From assembly GCF_030813355.1 (NCBI RefSeq), contig NZ_JAUSUD010000002.1, positions 186,001-250,000 on the forward strand: 64,000 nucleotides of DNA, in the 5' to 3' direction. The notes under the pieces are model-generated. The model was not told the DNA's origin and ran no database searches. It saw only the letters and a program-made list of their open reading frames with translations. Positions 26,424 through 35,998 of this stretch are shown here, piece after piece; the first letter of the stretch is position 1, and each line of letters opens with the position of its first letter. A program made the position numbers and the translations under genes. Source of the DNA: Metabacillus malikii (lineage in GTDB: Bacteria; Bacillota; Bacilli; Bacillales; Bacillaceae).

Positions 26424-28070
26424 ATGAAAGCAATTCGTGCAGTATTAGATTATTTAAAAGCAGGTGGAGTGGAGGTTGTTTTTGGCATTCCAGCAGGGTC
26501 AGTAAATGCATTTTTTGATGAGTTATATGATATTCCTGAAATCACCCCGATAATTGTTAAACATGAAGGAGCTGCATCTTACATGGCTGCTTCCTATGCG
26601 AAATACTCAAAATCGATGAGTGTCTGCATTGGTTGTAGCGGACCAGGAGGCACAAACTTGATTACAGGGGCGGCAAATGCAATGCGCGAACATCTGCCAA
26701 TTTTGTTCTTAACAGGGGCGGTACCTGTTCATACGAATGGATTGAATGCTTCGCAAGAGTTAAATGCTCAGCCCTTATATGAATCGATAACAAAATATAG
26801 TGTAACAGTTAATCATGCAGCAAATCTTCTTGATGAAGTTGTAAAGGCAGTCGAAATAGCACACTCGGGGATACCTGGTCCGGTTCATGTGGCAATTCCA
26901 ATTAATGTACAGCTCGAACTAATTAACCCAGATACTCCAATTCCTCACTTCCCACAGCTAAAAGTATACGAGCCACCTATGGAATTAATTCATGAGACTG
27001 CTAACCATCTTCTTAATCATCAAGATGGCATAATTTTCATCGGGCAAGGTGCAAGTAATGCAGTTGATGAAGTAATTGAACTTGCAGAAAGATTGAATAT
27101 GGCCATTATAACGACTCCACAGGCAAAAGGGCTAATAATGTCAAACCACCCATTAAGTAGAGGGGTGTTTGGTTTTGCAGGTCACGAACAAGCATCAAAT
27201 ATGATTAATAATGGCTTCGGAGAGACTTTGCTTGTTATTGGTTCAAGCCTCGGTGAAACAGCAACGAATAATTGGAACCCCCATTTAACGAACAGTCGAT
27301 TTGTCATTCAAGTTGATATTGATGAAACAGTTTTTAACCGTAAATATTATGTAAATATACCTATTAAATGTGATGCAAGGCTCTTTCTAAAAGCATTGCT
27401 TGTAGAAATTAATAATAGAATGAAAGATGAGCACTATTATTTAGAGAGAGAGGATGAATCAATTAGGAACCCTCACATTGATGCTGACTATAATAGTCAG
27501 CAAGTCCTTAGAAAACTCCAAACCCTTTTACCAACCTCTACAAGATATACAGTTGATATCGGCGAATTTATGTCATATGTCATTCATTATATGGATGTTA
27601 AAGAACCTCATACATTTGATATTAACGTACATTTTGGTGCTATGGGGACTGGTATAGGAGCTGCAATTGGGAGTAAACTTGCAGAACCTGGACGAGAGAT
27701 TGTATGTATTACCGGTGACGGATGCTTTTTCATGCATGGTATGGAAATCTTAACAGCAAAGGAATATCAGTTACCGATCCTATTTGTCGTCATGAACAAT
27801 TCCAGACTAGGAATGGTGTATCATGGTCATAATCTGCAATATAAACGTTCTCATCAGAGATTTGTTCAAACTCCTGTCTCCATTTCCGCAATGGCTGATA
27901 GCTTAGGAATTCCTAGTGGTTGTGTGCAATCAATAGCAGACCTAACCCCGGAATTAATGAATGCCCTACGTACAGAGAAGGGTCCTTCGTTATTAGAAAT
28001 CCAATTAATTGACGAAAATATTCCACCGATGGGAGACCGTGTGAAATTTCTTTCTTCATTTGGAAAATAG
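26424..28070 (+). CDS. Thiamine-pyrophosphate-dependent acetolactate synthase-like enzyme
   Basis: The 548-residue protein has the three-domain layout of acetolactate synthase, pyruvate oxidase and benzoylformate decarboxylase relatives. The catalytic Glu lies in VKHEGAASYMAASYAK (near residue 49). The TPP motif runs GDGCFFMHGMEI to MNNSRLGM (near 433-460), and a central cofactor domain carries GQGASNAVDEV. FAD need and product cannot be told by eye. No regulatory subunit gene lies beside it, so an anabolic IlvB role is doubtful; it might be a catabolic decarboxylase or oxidase. AGGAGG precedes the ATG. Confidence 0.85.
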   Translation: MKAIRAVLDYLKAGGVEVVFGIPAGSVNAFFDELYDIPEITPIIVKHEGAASYMAASYAKYSKSMSVCIGCSGPGGTNLITGAANAMREHLPILFLTGAVPVHTNGLNASQELNAQPLYESITKYSVTVNHAANLLDEVVKAVEIAHSGIPGPVHVAIPINVQLELINPDTPIPHFPQLKVYEPPMELIHETANHLLNHQDGIIFIGQGASNAVDEVIELAERLNMAIITTPQAKGLIMSNHPLSRGVFGFAGHEQASNMINNGFGETLLVIGSSLGETATNNWNPHLTNSRFVIQVDIDETVFNRKYYVNIPIKCDARLFLKALLVEINNRMKDEHYYLEREDESIRNPHIDADYNSQQVLRKLQTLLPTSTRYTVDIGEFMSYVIHYMDVKEPHTFDINVHFGAMGTGIGAAIGSKLAEPGREIVCITGDGCFFMHGMEILTAKEYQLPILFVVMNNSRLGMVYHGHNLQYKRSHQRFVQTPVSISAMADSLGIPSGCVQSIADLTPELMNALRTEKGPSLLEIQLIDENIPPMGDRVKFLSSFGK

Positions 28071-28136
28071 CCTAAAACAACTTCCGGATTTAACACTAAC
28101 AGCATAGATAAGAGTAACGTAAAAAGGAGGGGAGTT

Positions 28137-28571
28137 ATGCTCTTTAATATTAATATAAGACCCCACCACGCACACCGTATTTACGCTAAAACAACGAATG
28201 AAAATGGTCATACGCATATGATAAAGGGATTTACACGGAACGTAAATGGCAATAGTTTTGATAAGCATGTCCATCGTTTTCAAGGAATTACGACATTTGA
28301 AAATGGACATAATCATCGTTTCTATGGAGTAACAGGACCGGCAATACCTTTACCTGGCGGTGCCCATTACCATAAGATTGAAGAAAGAACATATTTTAAT
28401 TACGATGAACCACTCGAAATAAAACATGGTGGTGTTTGGTATGCAAATGAGGAACGCTCTAAACATGATCATCGCTTTAAAGGTCGAACGTATGACCGAA
28501 TTGGTGTTGACCCATTCTTTTATGAATCGAATAAAGATAATGAGAGTAATTCGTTAACGTCCTTTAAATAA
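28137..28571 (+). CDS. YmaF-like histidine-rich protein
   Basis: The 144-residue protein repeats a His-x-His pattern: HHAHRIYAKT, NGHTHMIKGFT, KHVHRFQGITT, NGHNHRFYGVTGPAIPL, GAHYHKIEERT and KHDHRFKGRT. Each unit of roughly 20-25 residues ends in G-x-T, as in B. subtilis YmaF. The histidine pairs suggest metal binding or a surface or spore-coat role, which is inference. AAGGAGGGG precedes the ATG. It lies 66 bases after the TPP enzyme gene and ends before a strong terminator. Confidence 0.85.
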   Translation: MLFNINIRPHHAHRIYAKTTNENGHTHMIKGFTRNVNGNSFDKHVHRFQGITTFENGHNHRFYGVTGPAIPLPGGAHYHKIEERTYFNYDEPLEIKHGGVWYANEERSKHDHRFKGRTYDRIGVDPFFYESNKDNESNSLTSFK

Positions 28572-28575
28572 TCGA

Positions 28576-28609
28576 AAGGGGATCTGAAAACCTACAGATC
28601 CCCTTCTTT
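28576..28609 (+). terminator. Terminator after the ymaF-like gene
   Basis: AAGGGGATCTG and CAGATCCCCTT form an 11-bp perfect stem, followed by CTTTAAG. It separates this gene from the converging thiC gene. Confidence 0.85.
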
Positions 28610-28633
28610 AAGTTTGAGCAGGATGAGACATTC

Positions 28634-30460
<1,827 letters not shown>

Positions 30461-30512
30461 AGAAGACAATAGAGAATTGGAATAGAAAAGTACTCTATTA
30501 CAATATTCGCTA

Positions 30513-30606
30513 CTTCCCTACGCTGGTATCATCCAGATCAGGTTCGAAGGGTCAAAAAACTTCAAACGCGTTTTTCTCTCAGTCCAAGCTAATGGACTCC
30601 CCTAGT
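30513..30606 (-). promoter_or_regulatory. TPP riboswitch controlling thiC
   Basis: Read on the minus strand, the aptamer has CTAGGGGAGTC, the CTGAGAG block, GACCCTTCGAACCTGATCTGG and ATACCAGCGTAGGGAAG. The arm between CTGAGAG and GACCC is longer than in the copy near 2.4 kb, with AAAAACGCGTTTGAAGTTTTT forming an extended P3 stem. This is a common TPP-switch variant. Confidence 0.95.
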
Positions 30607-30765
30607 AGAAATTGGAATTTTTTCATTTCATTACTAACTATAAAGAATACTAGCTGATTTCGTCAATAGTCTATTTTTACATACTTAAAATATGATGAAA
30701 ATTACCTATAGTTGCTACAGAAAAGTTTATAAAACTACTCTATATTTAGCTATAACAATGAAAAG

Positions 30766-31425
30766 TTAAAAATGTCTATATTTTTTTAATTGTTGATAAA
30801 GTTTCTCTAAACGTATTTTCCACTCGAGGGATAGCTCGTTTACAGACAATATTTCTTCAATAAGTTCGGGATTCTTATCATGAAAAAACGTATGATGAAT
30901 ATCGGCGATAGATATTTGTTTTGGATGCTGTTCGATTTGTGTTATTGTTGAATCTCGATTTATCGTACCCTCTTCAATAACGCGAAAGAAATATCCCGTA
31001 TATCCATATTCAATGATTTTACTAAGCAACGTATTAATATGTGTATGTTTATTTATTGTTGCACATGGAAATCTTCCTTGAGAAACTTGTACAACTGCCG
31101 TACCGATTTTGAAGATATCTCCTACGCAAATATCTTCCTCTTTCATACCAATTACTGTTAAATTTTCACCGAAAGCTGCTTTTGGTAATGGTTGATGATA
31201 GAGATTTTCCCATACAGTATAATGTTCGTACGGATAAATACATAAAGCCCTTTCTTTTCCACCATGATAGTCATGGTTCTCAACATCATCATCAATAATT
31301 CGCTCATATGTTACTTCTAGCTGGTCGGCTTGTGATTTTGATATACCTGAGCGATACTCTATTCCTTTGTATGTAAGTGTTTTTGGTTTGCCTTTACTTA
31401 GCCAAATAATATCTCGTTCTGCCAA
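30766..31425 (-). CDS. MOSC-domain protein (YiiM-like)
   Basis: The 219-residue protein has the MOSC core: HDYHGGKERALCIYPYEHY near residue 51, FGENLTVIGM, VCVGD-type DICVGDIFKIG and the conserved cysteine in GRFPCATINKH near residue 119. A C-terminal helical extension resembles the 3-alpha domain of YiiM proteins. MOSC proteins carry sulfur or molybdenum cofactor chemistry; YiiM reduces N-hydroxylated compounds with molybdenum cofactor. Whether this protein does so is inferred from the family. It is monocistronic, with ATG at 31425. Confidence 0.85.
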   Translation of the reverse strand: MAERDIIWLSKGKPKTLTYKGIEYRSGISKSQADQLEVTYERIIDDDVENHDYHGGKERALCIYPYEHYTVWENLYHQPLPKAAFGENLTVIGMKEEDICVGDIFKIGTAVVQVSQGRFPCATINKHTHINTLLSKIIEYGYTGYFFRVIEEGTINRDSTITQIEQHPKQISIADIHHTFFHDKNPELIEEILSVNELSLEWKIRLEKLYQQLKKYRHF

Positions 31426-31658
31426 TCATCTCACTCCAATATAAAACTTCTACTATTTTAAGTATATATGTACAATCATAACCAAAAAAGTCGAATAGGA
31501 TATCCCTAAATGTAAAACATTTTCCTTTTAATGAGAGAGATGTTTATATTTCTACCTATTAGCCGGGAGGGATTATCTATCTATTCTTCATCAGGAAGTT
31601 GAAAAATATATAAAACGATTTACACCAATTGAAGTATATATATAAGGGGGAAGCAGCC

Positions 31659-31709
31659 ATGAAACAGAAAAAAACGACAAAGATCAATGTATACATTAAC
31701 GTAGTCTGA
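31659..31709 (+). CDS. Possible 16-residue peptide ORF
   Basis: ATAAGGGGGAAGC precedes an ATG opening MKQKKTTKINVYINVV and a TGA stop. The ribosome site is good but the ORF is very short and no family is known to me. It may be the remnant of a longer gene or a small peptide. Confidence 0.25.
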   Translation: MKQKKTTKINVYINVV

Positions 31710-31774
31710 AAAATGTTGTGAAAATGTAAGAGTCTCAATGCATATGCCTTAATTTCGTATTCCTTGTCCTCTAT

Positions 31775-31808
31775 TAAAAAACATCAATAATGAAAGCATT
31801 ATTGATGT
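31775..31808 (-). terminator. Terminator of the Spo0E-like gene
   Basis: ACATCAATAATG and CATTATTGATGT pair around AAAG; on the minus strand six T follow. It lies 23 bases after the Spo0E-like stop codon. Confidence 0.85.
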
Positions 31809-31830
31809 AAAGTGAAACCACTTATTTATA

Positions 31831-31998
31831 TTATTTTCTAATTTGTAAATTTGTTTGCTGTTCTGACATTTTCATCGTAATTAGCTGGTCAAGGTTTTGG
31901 CTTGCAATGAGTGTTTGATGCGATTCAATACCGTTTTCCTTTGCAATATGAAACATTTTTTTTCGGTACTCCTCAATTTCAACATCAATAGATTTCAC
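31831..31998 (-). CDS. Spo0E-family aspartyl-phosphate phosphatase
   Basis: This 55-residue protein has the Spo0E signature: a first helix (EIEEYRKKMFHIAKENGI) and the second helix with SQNLDQLI, whose SQxLDxLI motif contacts the response-regulator phosphoaspartate. Spo0E, YisI and YnzD dephosphorylate Spo0A-P and so delay sporulation. The start is GTG at 31998 behind GCGAGGTGG. Its own terminator follows. Which phosphorelay protein it acts on is not known. Confidence 0.88.
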   Translation of the reverse strand: MKSIDVEIEEYRKKMFHIAKENGIESHQTLIASQNLDQLITMKMSEQQTNLQIRK

Positions 31999-32171
31999 AA
32001 ATACCACCTCGCACTTAGCTTTACAGGAAAAAAGTTCCTAGTAATTCTATTATCGGATATTTTTTCCTAATGTAAAGGGTTAGGTGATAAATTTTTTACA
32101 AATTTCATATTTTTTTCTATTTGACACAATATTTTGTGTGTAGATGTTTAAATTAATTCAATATTTAGTCA

Positions 32172-32201
32172 TACAATCTTTACATGTGTGTAAAGATTGT
32201 A
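32172..32201. repeat. Perfect 13-bp inverted repeat with four-base loop
   Basis: TACAATCTTTACA and TGTAAAGATTGTA flank TGTG. There is no T-run after it on either strand, so it is more likely an operator or RNA stem than a terminator. It stands alone in the gap between the Spo0E-like and tnrA genes. Confidence 0.8.
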
Positions 32202-32369
32202 AAATAATGTCGAACTTTCTGATTAGTGAAAATTGCAAAGTGAAACTATTATTATTGTAATAAATCGATACATGCAAATTATACACTTCTTATCACACAC
32301 ACACGGAGGTTCATTGAGTTAGAGTTTTTTGGAAGGGTCATTCTTACACTTGTTGTTCAATTCAAAATA

Positions 32370-32695
32370 TTGAGTGTCGATTAAAGCTAAGTGCGAAACT
32401 TTAGCGGGAAATAGGAGAGTGGAGAAACTTTTTCCTACACAGCGTTTTACAAAAGAGGAGCAAGAACAGCAGAGGCGGCTGCTCATCATCGGTCAAACTA
32501 GAGATGAGCATCGACATGAAAATAAGAGATCGCAAAGTTCAAAAGGCGAATGATGATGTGTAATCATAAGGAGATGACTAGAAGTTTGCTGTTTGTGCCG
32601 CCATAACTATGAGGACAGCAACCACTTCGTTTTTTGCTGTGTACTCTTACTGTAATCAACCTAATTGACAACTAAGGAAAAAGCATCAACACATA
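32370..32695 (+). repeat. Dispersed intergenic element, diverged long form (copy C)
   Basis: It starts with GTCGATTAAAGC and ends TACTGTAATCAACC, matching the closing arms of other copies with one mismatch. The middle module matches the reverse complement of copy A: CGGC-TG-CTCAT, ACTAGAGATGAGCATCGAC, GGCGAATGATGATG, GGAGATGACTAGAAGTTTGC and GTGCCGC. The right end reads AAGCATCAACA. It is an old copy that retains the long form. Confidence 0.75.
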
Positions 32696-32757
32696 CGTAA
32701 TTAGCTTAAATATAAAGAGTAATCCCTTTGTTACAAGCAATAATTACGATTCAGTTG

Positions 32758-33102
32758 TTACAACTGACCACGTCTATTTCTAAATTGCGCATTCAACTGA
32801 CCTTGTAACATTTTTTTCTTGATATCATCCTTACTCTCGCGTTCACGCTTTCTTTCCTGCAGACGCATTTCTTTTAGGATTTCAGTTGTTTGTACACCAT
32901 CTTCACGTTTATCTGCAATATCCATCAAAGTTTCAATATCGTTAAACGAATATTTTCTAGTTCCGTGGTCATTTCGAAAAGGTGCGATTAATTTTCGTTC
33001 TTCATAATAACGAATTTGTCTTAATGATAATCCAGTCAATTCACTAACTGTTCCGATAGAAATTACTTTCTTATCTTTATAAGAGCGTTCTTGTTTGTCC
33101 AT
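32758..33102 (-). CDS. tnrA: Nitrogen regulator TnrA
   Basis: TnrA is the MerR-family regulator that activates and represses nitrogen genes when nitrogen is limiting and is held inactive by feedback-inhibited glutamine synthetase. The 114-residue protein has [33 protein letters not shown] (residues about 7-39) as the winged-helix DNA-binding head. Its C-terminal GS-contact region is [11 protein letters not shown], very similar to B. subtilis TnrA. Absence of a neighbouring glnA argues for TnrA over GlnR, which sits beside glnA. A TnrA box lies upstream, fitting autoregulation. Confidence 0.93.
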   Translation of the reverse strand: MDKQERSYKDKKVISIGTVSELTGLSLRQIRYYEERKLIAPFRNDHGTRKYSFNDIETLMDIADKREDGVQTTEILKEMRLQERKRERESKDDIKKKMLQGQLNAQFRNRRGQL

Positions 33103-33135
33103 ACCTCCACCTCTTTAAGAAACGTTGTTACAAAT

Positions 33136-33187
33136 AGTATACTCGAAGATGTGAAGAATCGCTCTATAAATGTTATATAATCTAACA
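33136..33187 (-). promoter_or_regulatory. TnrA box and -10 element of the tnrA promoter
   Basis: TGTTATATAATCTAACA at 33171-33187 matches TGTNAN7TNACA at every fixed position. TATACT at 33141-33136, read downward, is a good -10, while no good -35 is seen. The box centre is then about 50 bp upstream of the expected start site, the usual place for activation by TnrA. Confidence 0.8.
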
Positions 33188-33270
33188 TTAAATGTTATAA
33201 ATAGTAATATTGTGTGAGTGAACATAACAGAGGGGTAGGCTAATTACACTATTTTGTAGTAAATAACAGG

Positions 33271-33531
33271 TTATATTGCACGAGATTGTGTTGAGGATTG
33301 GAAATCTTTTGTGAGCATACTTGCAAGATTTTGTAGAAACTGTTCGTGAAACATACATGTAACATCTTCGAACTGATTTGTGTCTAAATTATAAATAGTT
33401 AATGTATTTAGTGATAAATCACTCAGAATTGCCATATATAACTGTAATGGCTTTGGTTCAATTTCATTTAGAAAATACACTTTCTTACTTCTATCATGTT
33501 TTTCCACAGCAATTACTCGAGTTTTCATCAT
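33271..33531 (-). CDS. Small protein of unknown function
   Basis: This ORF of about 86 residues begins MMKTRVIAVEKHDRSKKVYF. It follows TAGGAGTGA, which lies close to the first ATG and seven bases before the second. The composition is mixed and soluble, with a LYMAILSDLSLNTLTIYNLD stretch that looks like strands in a small domain. I do not recognise a family. It lies downstream of no other gene and about 170 bases upstream of tnrA on the same strand. Confidence 0.5.
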   Translation of the reverse strand: MMKTRVIAVEKHDRSKKVYFLNEIEPKPLQLYMAILSDLSLNTLTIYNLDTNQFEDVTCMFHEQFLQNLASMLTKDFQSSTQSRAI

Positions 33532-33661
33532 TTCACTCCTATCATTCATTGAAAATATTCTCGACTAAATTGTCATTTTTTAAACATGTAATATTACATG
33601 TTACTTTAGGAATCTTTCAAAAAGATTGTGGGTTTTTTCACGAACCTTTATAAGGGTTTGT

Positions 33662-33812
33662 TGGGGTTGATTGCGATGCATGCGAGGGAGCCTCTGCATC
33701 CGTCCAAATAGGAGGCTCACCACTCACAATGCAGAAAGCGAATTACTGCGAGAGGTGACTAACCGAAAATGATAGTTCAGTAAAAAAAGCAACGATGTTG
33801 ACAAAAACAGTG
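33662..33812 (+). repeat. Dispersed intergenic element, degraded short form (copy E)
   Basis: GGTTGATT (33665-33672) opens the copy. AGGAGGCTCACCACTCAC, AGAAAGCGAATTACTGCGAGAGG and GACTAACC follow, with the right end AAGCAACGATGTTGACAAAAACAG. The closing arms still pair in part. Confidence 0.75.
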
Positions 33813-34338
33813 GTTTTGGAATTCACATCCGCAGGGATGAGTCTGCCACACAAAGCGAAATGCTATACAAGGCTAATTCGTGAACATTATTTTAGTGAAG
33901 TCATCTACCAGATGTCTCTAGTAATATCTATTAGTTCCTAATTTTAAAGATGTTTGTATATGACTAACGTATATAATGAATGATTGCTGAAGATGACAAG
34001 AAGCCTATAGTATGTGTGGGACTGATGTGGACGATTTTTAATATCGAGGGAATTGAGCATGTAGGAGATTGGACCATCGATTCACAAGTGGACGAATGGC
34101 TTCGATTTTACACGACATATTTGCTCTAGTTGAAATCAAAGAAAGCAGCATTGTATGTTAACGAATGTTATATGTTTCAAGAGGTGTTTATTGAAATGAA
34201 ATGTTACAAAAAAACTAGCGTAGTGCTTCATGAAATTTTAATATGTTGCAAGAAAATCTTAACATTAGCTTAATTGTCTACTAACAATTATAAGGTAAAG
34301 TAAAAGTTAGAAAATATATTCATATGGAGTTGAAAGCA
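33813..34338. other. Intergenic region without a clear gene
   Basis: I see no ORF with a ribosome site. Words such as CCATCGATTC and GAATGGCTTCGATTT faintly recall the middle module of the dispersed element, but the match is too weak to call. Confidence 0.4.
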
Positions 34339-34533
34339 ATGAGTAAAATGTTACAAAATGCCCTTGAGGAACAGCGTAATTATTATTCTCAAAAATTACT
34401 TGCTATCGGTGTATATAATCAGCAGGTGTTAAATCAAATGACACTTACAGAATTAAAGGAGGAGTACCAATATTTTTATCATACGAAGACACAAAAGAAA
34501 GTACGAGAGCCAAAAGTGAAAAAGCAAAATTAA
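34339..34533 (+). CDS. FbpA-like small protein
   Basis: The 64-residue protein resembles the Fur-regulated basic protein A family: LQNALEEQRNYYSQKLLAIGVYNQQVLNQMTLTELKEEY has the spacing of the FbpA pattern. The C-terminus is lysine-rich (KTQKKVREPKVKKQ). In B. subtilis, FbpA works with the small RNA FsrA in iron sparing. ATG at 34339 is eight bases after GGAG. I found no convincing Fur box upstream, so iron control is inferred from family. It overlaps the converging gene by four bases. Confidence 0.65.
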   Translation: MSKMLQNALEEQRNYYSQKLLAIGVYNQQVLNQMTLTELKEEYQYFYHTKTQKKVREPKVKKQN

Positions 34534-35306
34534 GAAGAAAAGAAGGCAGGATTTGTTTTTTTTAGGACACTTAAGAAAAACTGATTTAGTTCTTCCTCGA
34601 TTTGTAATGGTTGATGACTTAGTGTATGCGCATGATTTTCGATTTGCGGGATTGCTTCCTCTATAAATTGAAGTAACATATCGGATGAAAAATTGGGTTG
34701 CCCTTCCTTTTTTGCATCGTGAAGTAATTGAAGTTGTTTGTAAACTACTTCGTCTTTAATTACCTGTCTACACATTGTTATAAAATCATAATTAGGTCTC
34801 TCGTTATGCTGTATAAACGTAAAACAAATAAGTATTGGTCTTATACAATTAATATAACGTTTCGTTGTATTGTTCGATTCTTTTTTCATCGAGAGATAAC
34901 TTTTTTTTGCCATATTCACATAATGATAAATTGTTGTTCGTAAAGAGAAGGCTTTACTTGTCAATAGCTTAAGTGAATCTAAGATATTGTCGTCAAGTTT
35001 ATAGTGTAGTGGAGAGGAAACCCATTCTTGTAAGGATGGATTGGATTTTTTAATTAGTTTTAACGTCTTTTTTAAATCCCAACCAACGATTTCAATATTA
35101 GGTGATAACTTCACTTCAATTACATCACGCTCTTCATTGATTTTAAGATAAGAATGAACTTTTCTCACATAAATAAAGCGGACGTCATAATCACTATCGG
35201 GAGAATCAGTTCCCCAAAAACGACTCCCTGCTTCACAGGAATATAAAATCTGAATATTTTCTTGAAGCTCTATTCGATTTAATTCTTTAAGAATAATGGA
35301 TTTCAT
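34530..35306 (-). CDS. Nucleotidyltransferase-superfamily protein (YcgL-like)
   Basis: The 258-residue protein opens with YSCEAGSRFWGTDSPDSDYDVRFIY (about residues 22-46). This has the GS-x9-D-x-D metal-binding pattern of the polymerase-beta-type nucleotidyltransferase fold, as in YcgL. A helical C-terminal half follows. The acceptor molecule is unknown. It overlaps the 3' end of the FbpA-like gene on the other strand and is divergent from a marR gene. Confidence 0.85.
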   Translation of the reverse strand: MKSIILKELNRIELQENIQILYSCEAGSRFWGTDSPDSDYDVRFIYVRKVHSYLKINEERDVIEVKLSPNIEIVGWDLKKTLKLIKKSNPSLQEWVSSPLHYKLDDNILDSLKLLTSKAFSLRTTIYHYVNMAKKSYLSMKKESNNTTKRYINCIRPILICFTFIQHNERPNYDFITMCRQVIKDEVVYKQLQLLHDAKKEGQPNFSSDMLLQFIEEAIPQIENHAHTLSHQPLQIEEELNQFFLSVLKKTNPAFFSS

Positions 35307-35443
35307 AATTACCCGCCAATCTTGTTATTTATCGGTACTCATATATATTTTACTCTACAAACACGAAAAAACCTTCAAATATTGATAAAATCATAGTAAA
35401 ATTAAACATAATCGAAAGAATATGAGTATAAGAGGGCGATAAT

Positions 35444-35902
35444 ATGAAGTCATATACAGAAGAAGAGTTACAAAATGCTTTAGATTTGTTTCGAATTTTT
35501 GCAAGGGCTTTCAAAAGTGTATCTGAGCATTCGATTCGCGATAGTAAAGAACATGGCTTTAATCCAACGGAATTTGCAGTATTGGAATTACTTTATACGC
35601 GAGGTCCGCAAAAACTACAGCAAATTGGTTCAAGATTGTTACTCGTTAGTGGTAACGTTACGTATGTGATTGATAAGCTAGAGCGAAATGAATATATTTA
35701 TCGTGAGCAAGACCCTAAGGATAAACGGTCTGTCTATGCAAAATTGACTGATAAGGGACAACAGTATTTAGATGAAATATATCCAATCCATGCTATACGT
35801 ATTGCACGAGCTTTTTCTGGGTTAACGGATGAAGAACAATCCCAATTGAAAGCGTTATTAAAAAAAGCTGGTGTTCACAGTCAACATTTATTGTTTCGTT
35901 AA
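35444..35902 (+). CDS. MarR-family transcriptional regulator (MhqR/YusO-like)
   Basis: The 152-residue protein has the MarR winged helix: FNPTEFAVLELLYTRGPQKLQQIGSRLLLVSGNVTYVIDKLERNEY (about residues 45-90) then REQDPKDKRSVYAKLTDKG as the wing. This subgroup includes MhqR, a repressor of quinone-stress genes, and YusO. No cysteine typical of redox sensing is seen. The target genes are unknown; the divergent nucleotidyltransferase gene shares its upstream region. The ribosome site is weak (AGGGCG). Confidence 0.85.
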   Translation: MKSYTEEELQNALDLFRIFARAFKSVSEHSIRDSKEHGFNPTEFAVLELLYTRGPQKLQQIGSRLLLVSGNVTYVIDKLERNEYIYREQDPKDKRSVYAKLTDKGQQYLDEIYPIHAIRIARAFSGLTDEEQSQLKALLKKAGVHSQHLLFR

Positions 35903-35998
35903 AAATATTGTAACCGTTTTCTGAGTGGAGAGTTATGGGGCTCTGTTATGTGTAGATAAACATACATAGGAAGTGCCCCAATTATTATTTTAATCGGA

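Noticed and set aside
33813-34338. Possible fourth long-form repeat module
   Set aside because: Only scattered words match the module; alignment by eye was not convincing.
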